26,302 bases of DNA from a virus. The DNA lies in the IMG/VR virus record IMGVR_UViG_3300035670_001111, positions 1 to 26,302 of that record, one strand, 5' to 3'. The notes beneath the pieces were generated by a model that was given only the letters and a program-made list of their open reading frames with translations, searched no databases and was not told where the DNA came from. The translations under genes and the position numbers were made by a program. Of the stretch, positions 24,279-26,302 are shown piece after piece. Each line of letters begins with the position of its first letter. The first letter of the stretch is position 1.

Positions 24279-25619
24279 TCAAATCAAGTTGCTGAAAGAT
24301 ATACCACCTGAGAGGTCTCCACCTAATTTTGTAGGAACAGGTAGTACAAAATTTGTTTGTTTTAGCTTTTCAAACTTTGCCAATTCGGATTTCTTGGCGC
24401 CACCGGCAAACTCATTTACGAACGCAAACTTACTAGCAAGTGCCGGTAATCTTGACAAGAACAAGTTTAGTTGAGTAACATAACTAATATATTCACCTGC
24501 AAAAAGTGACGGAGTTGTTGGCCCCCAACTCGTTCCATGTGTGTCTCTTGCTAATGTTTGGTTCATTTCAATTAGAAGATGAAGTATTGAACCAAGTAAA
24601 TCAACGACCCTATCACCTAGTAATAGTGGAGATGTAGCATTTAGACCAAGTGATATTTTAGAAGCCTCTAACTCAAGAATTTGTTTTGCGTTCAGTGCAA
24701 GACATCTCTCGGTTGCAAATCCAATTCCTTCTTTTGCAAAACCAACAATCTCTTGTTTTTTAGAGTTCAGAATAATTCTATCAGAAGCAATTATAACTTG
24801 ATTTCCACCAAAGTCATTTTTTCTAAACAGATCTATTTCCTTATCAACAAGAGAAGGTGAGTATTTTGAAGCAGGTGAAAACTTTACTTTCTGTCCTGAT
24901 GTCATCCATATCGATGAGTCATCATTATCAGGACTTTCAATATGAAATTGATTGAATGACTTTTTGTCAACTCTTGGATTTGTTCCATTTGAAATTATGG
25001 TGATTGGATTACCGGTTGCACCAGTACCCTTATCCCAATTTGGATTTGAAATATACTTTCTTCGTAAATCAACAGTTGAACCAAGACGTATAGACTGTCC
25101 CCATCTACCCTCGATGATCAGATCACCAGAAAAAGGTTGAATTGGAAACAAATCCTTTCGTTCTGGAAATGTTGGATCAATTGTTTCCTTTATAACACTA
25201 GAATCAGTTATCTTTGTGGGTATGCCGAGTACAGCAGATGTTATTTTTTCATTTTGTGGTCTACTATCTAATTGAACCCGTGAGGCACCAGCTAAACCGT
25301 TATGATGTACCGAACTTTGTATTGAGATCGGCATCGTGTAGTAAAATTCCTTAGTAGATGCAGCACCGGCGTGATGTGGTGTTGGTGCAAGACAAACAAA
25401 AACTATCTCACCAATAATTGGAATCTGTTTTATGTTTGCATGAAGGGCACGGGCCTGAATTACATCGTTTGGACTTCTACTAAGTCCACTACTAAGTAAT
25501 TTACAGTATATAGTATAGAGTCTATCTCTTGTTTTCTGAGTATAGTCTACTGAGACAACTTCTGCAGCTGCCCATTCAAAATCTACGCCATCAAGATTTA
25601 TCTTCTGTGGATTTGCCAT
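24279..25619 (-). CDS. gp5-like baseplate central spike/hub protein with OB-fold region
   Basis: This 446-residue protein resembles the gp5-like spike proteins of T4-type aquatic phages, which sit at the tip of the tube and pierce the outer membrane. Residues about 55-130 look like the OB-fold (IKQIPIIGEIVFVCLAP). The segment QPFSGDLIIEGRWGQSIRLG followed by ST at about 161-182 is the pattern I recognise for these proteins. Residues about 270-330 contain short alternating beta units (NQVIIASDRIILNSK, KQILELEASKISLGL), consistent with a triple-stranded needle. I see no T4 gp5-type lysozyme domain, and the wall-cutting role may have moved to the M15 protein encoded next. The ATG lies 29 bases inside the end of the previous gene, with GAGG about 12 nt upstream, suggesting coupling. 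Confidence 0.8.
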   Translation of the reverse strand: MANPQKINLDGVDFEWAAAEVVSVDYTQKTRDRLYTIYCKLLSSGLSRSPNDVIQARALHANIKQIPIIGEIVFVCLAPTPHHAGAASTKEFYYTMPISIQSSVHHNGLAGASRVQLDSRPQNEKITSAVLGIPTKITDSSVIKETIDPTFPERKDLFPIQPFSGDLIIEGRWGQSIRLGSTVDLRRKYISNPNWDKGTGATGNPITIISNGTNPRVDKKSFNQFHIESPDNDDSSIWMTSGQKVKFSPASKYSPSLVDKEIDLFRKNDFGGNQVIIASDRIILNSKKQEIVGFAKEGIGFATERCLALNAKQILELEASKISLGLNATSPLLLGDRVVDLLGSILHLLIEMNQTLARDTHGTSWGPTTPSLFAGEYISYVTQLNLFLSRLPALASKFAFVNEFAGGAKKSELAKFEKLKQTNFVLPVPTKLGGDLSGGISFSNLI

Positions 25620-25965
25620 TTACATCGTTCGCCTCATGTGTTTCACCGATTGATTTTATCTCTTTTAGAAGAGCATCCTTTTCTTCATCTGTCAAGAATG
25701 AGCTTCCTTCATCCGTGGTTTTCGAAACCATACGTTGAACAACAGCGGCAAGTTTCACAAGATGTTCGTCATTCTTGACGGATACTTCCATGTAATCTTT
25801 GATTACGGGTACAAGTAAAGCCGCATCACCTATGTTTGTGATAAGAGGCTTCAAGTCCGCAATCAGAAGATTTATCTGACGGTCTTTCTTTTTTTGATTC
25901 TCGTAAATATCTTTTAGAAGATCCGAGAACTTTTTACTTCCAAATATTTCTGTATCAAAGCTCAT
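25591..25965 (-). CDS. Small helical protein of unknown function
   Basis: I do not recognise this 124-residue protein. It is mainly helical and charged: KKFSDLLKDIYENQKKKDRQ is followed by INLLIADLKPLI, a mildly hydrophobic middle (NIGDAALLVPVIKDYM), and an acidic tail (GETHEANDVNGKSTEDKS). There is no signal peptide or clear membrane segment. I chose the ATG at 25965 (MSFDTEIFG). An upstream in-frame ATG at 26007 would add 14 residues that lie entirely inside the preceding gene. The ribosome site is weak: GAGGA sits about 18 nt away. Its last 29 bases overlap the start of the spike gene. It is possibly an assembly or hub accessory factor; this is inferred only from location. Confidence 0.65.
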   Translation of the reverse strand: MSFDTEIFGSKKFSDLLKDIYENQKKKDRQINLLIADLKPLITNIGDAALLVPVIKDYMEVSVKNDEHLVKLAAVVQRMVSKTTDEGSSFLTDEEKDALLKEIKSIGETHEANDVNGKSTEDKS

Positions 25966-25978
25966 AACTATAACTATG

Positions 25979-26302
25979 TTAGTCCTCAATAATGTCTTGA
26001 ATGTCAAACCAATCCATATCGGCTATGTTTCTTCCGTCTGAATATGCCTCATAGAGTTTTCCGTAGATAAACTTGAACTTGGTAATGACATTTGTTATGT
26101 ACTGTGTTTTTATACCTGTTCTTTCTCTAATGAGAATATATAGAGCCTTTTTATTGTAGTTTTCTATGTTGTCACGGGTTTTGAAAAGATACAATACCGA
26201 GTCTGCTACTTGTAAATCTCTGTTCTTTGTAAAAATCAAAGGCAAAAATTGTTCCATGATTTCTGCAAACATATCTATGAAGTCTTTTTGTTCGTCAATA
26301 TA
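25979..26302 (-). CDS. Unknown protein, 5' end cut by the window edge
   Basis: The visible reading frame is open up to the right edge. Ten more codons (YIDEQKDFID) precede the first in-window ATG at 26272, so the true start is probably outside. The visible 107 residues are rich in aromatic and charged residues and predicted helical: FLPLIFTKNRDLQVADSVLY, NKKALYILIRERTGIKTQYI, TNVITKFKFIYGKLY, and an acidic end MDWFDIQDIIED. The spacing of two helices around RTGIKTQYITNVITK resembles a helix-turn-helix, but I cannot confirm DNA binding. It is next to baseplate genes with a 13-nt gap to the following gene. No function can be assigned. Confidence 0.65.
   Translation of the reverse strand, partial: YIDEQKDFIDMFAEIMEQFLPLIFTKNRDLQVADSVLYLFKTRDNIENYNKKALYILIRERTGIKTQYITNVITKFKFIYGKLYEAYSDGRNIADMDWFDIQDIIED

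Noticed and set aside
25966-26007. Upstream ATG extending the small helical protein by 14 residues
   Set aside because: The extra residues lie entirely within the preceding gene and MSFDTEIFG at 25965 gives a more usual arrangement; not excluded.

Overview
The window is a densely packed structural block of a tailed, contractile-tail (T4-like myovirus) bacteriophage or a very close prophage relative. Every gene I can support lies on the minus strand, so transcription runs from the right end of the window to the left. The DNA is AT-rich by eye. Genes overlap or sit 1-60 bp apart, there is no non-coding stretch over about 61 bp, and I see no tRNA, rRNA, CRISPR array, integrase or transposase. 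The hallmark genes are a gp6-type baseplate wedge protein, a gp25-type wedge protein and a gp5-like spike with an OB-fold region. Their order and several conserved neighbours resemble those of T4-like aquatic phages such as the cyanophages. The host cannot be named from this window; strong AGGAG-type ribosome sites on several genes argue against a host that ignores Shine-Dalgarno signals.

Layout in transcription order. (1) 26302-25591: an edge-truncated unknown protein and a small helical unknown protein. (2) 25619-20153: baseplate hub and spike section, with a gp5-like OB-fold/needle protein and then a 1368-residue protein carrying an M15 (VanY-like) peptidase, long coiled coils and an NlpC/P60-like domain without its cysteine. 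(3) 20132-17299: a small conserved virion-type protein, gp25 (TTG start) and gp6, the core wedge. (4) 17302-10126: three tightly coupled large proteins: a DNRLRE-like beta-sandwich protein, a coiled-coil protein with a duplicated C-terminal domain and Ser/Gly linkers, and a 1341-residue baseplate protein with a P2 gpI-like segment and a LamG-like domain. (5) 10064-9384: a conserved 226-residue virion protein behind the largest gap and a strong ribosome site. (6) 9354-439: five consecutive paralogous structural proteins (called A to E here, in transcription order) sharing a C-terminal module, with very different N-terminal additions. (7) 426-19: a T7 gp3-type endonuclease I (Holliday junction resolvase).

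How they fit together: sections 2-4 would build the hub, puncturing device and wedges of the baseplate. The M15 domain probably trims peptidoglycan peptides during entry. The LamG-containing proteins and the A-E family probably form the outer baseplate or fibre network that meets the cell surface; this last role is inference. The most unusual parts are the A-E array, with its apparently coupled translation, and the 1368-residue active-peptidase/dead-amidase fusion.
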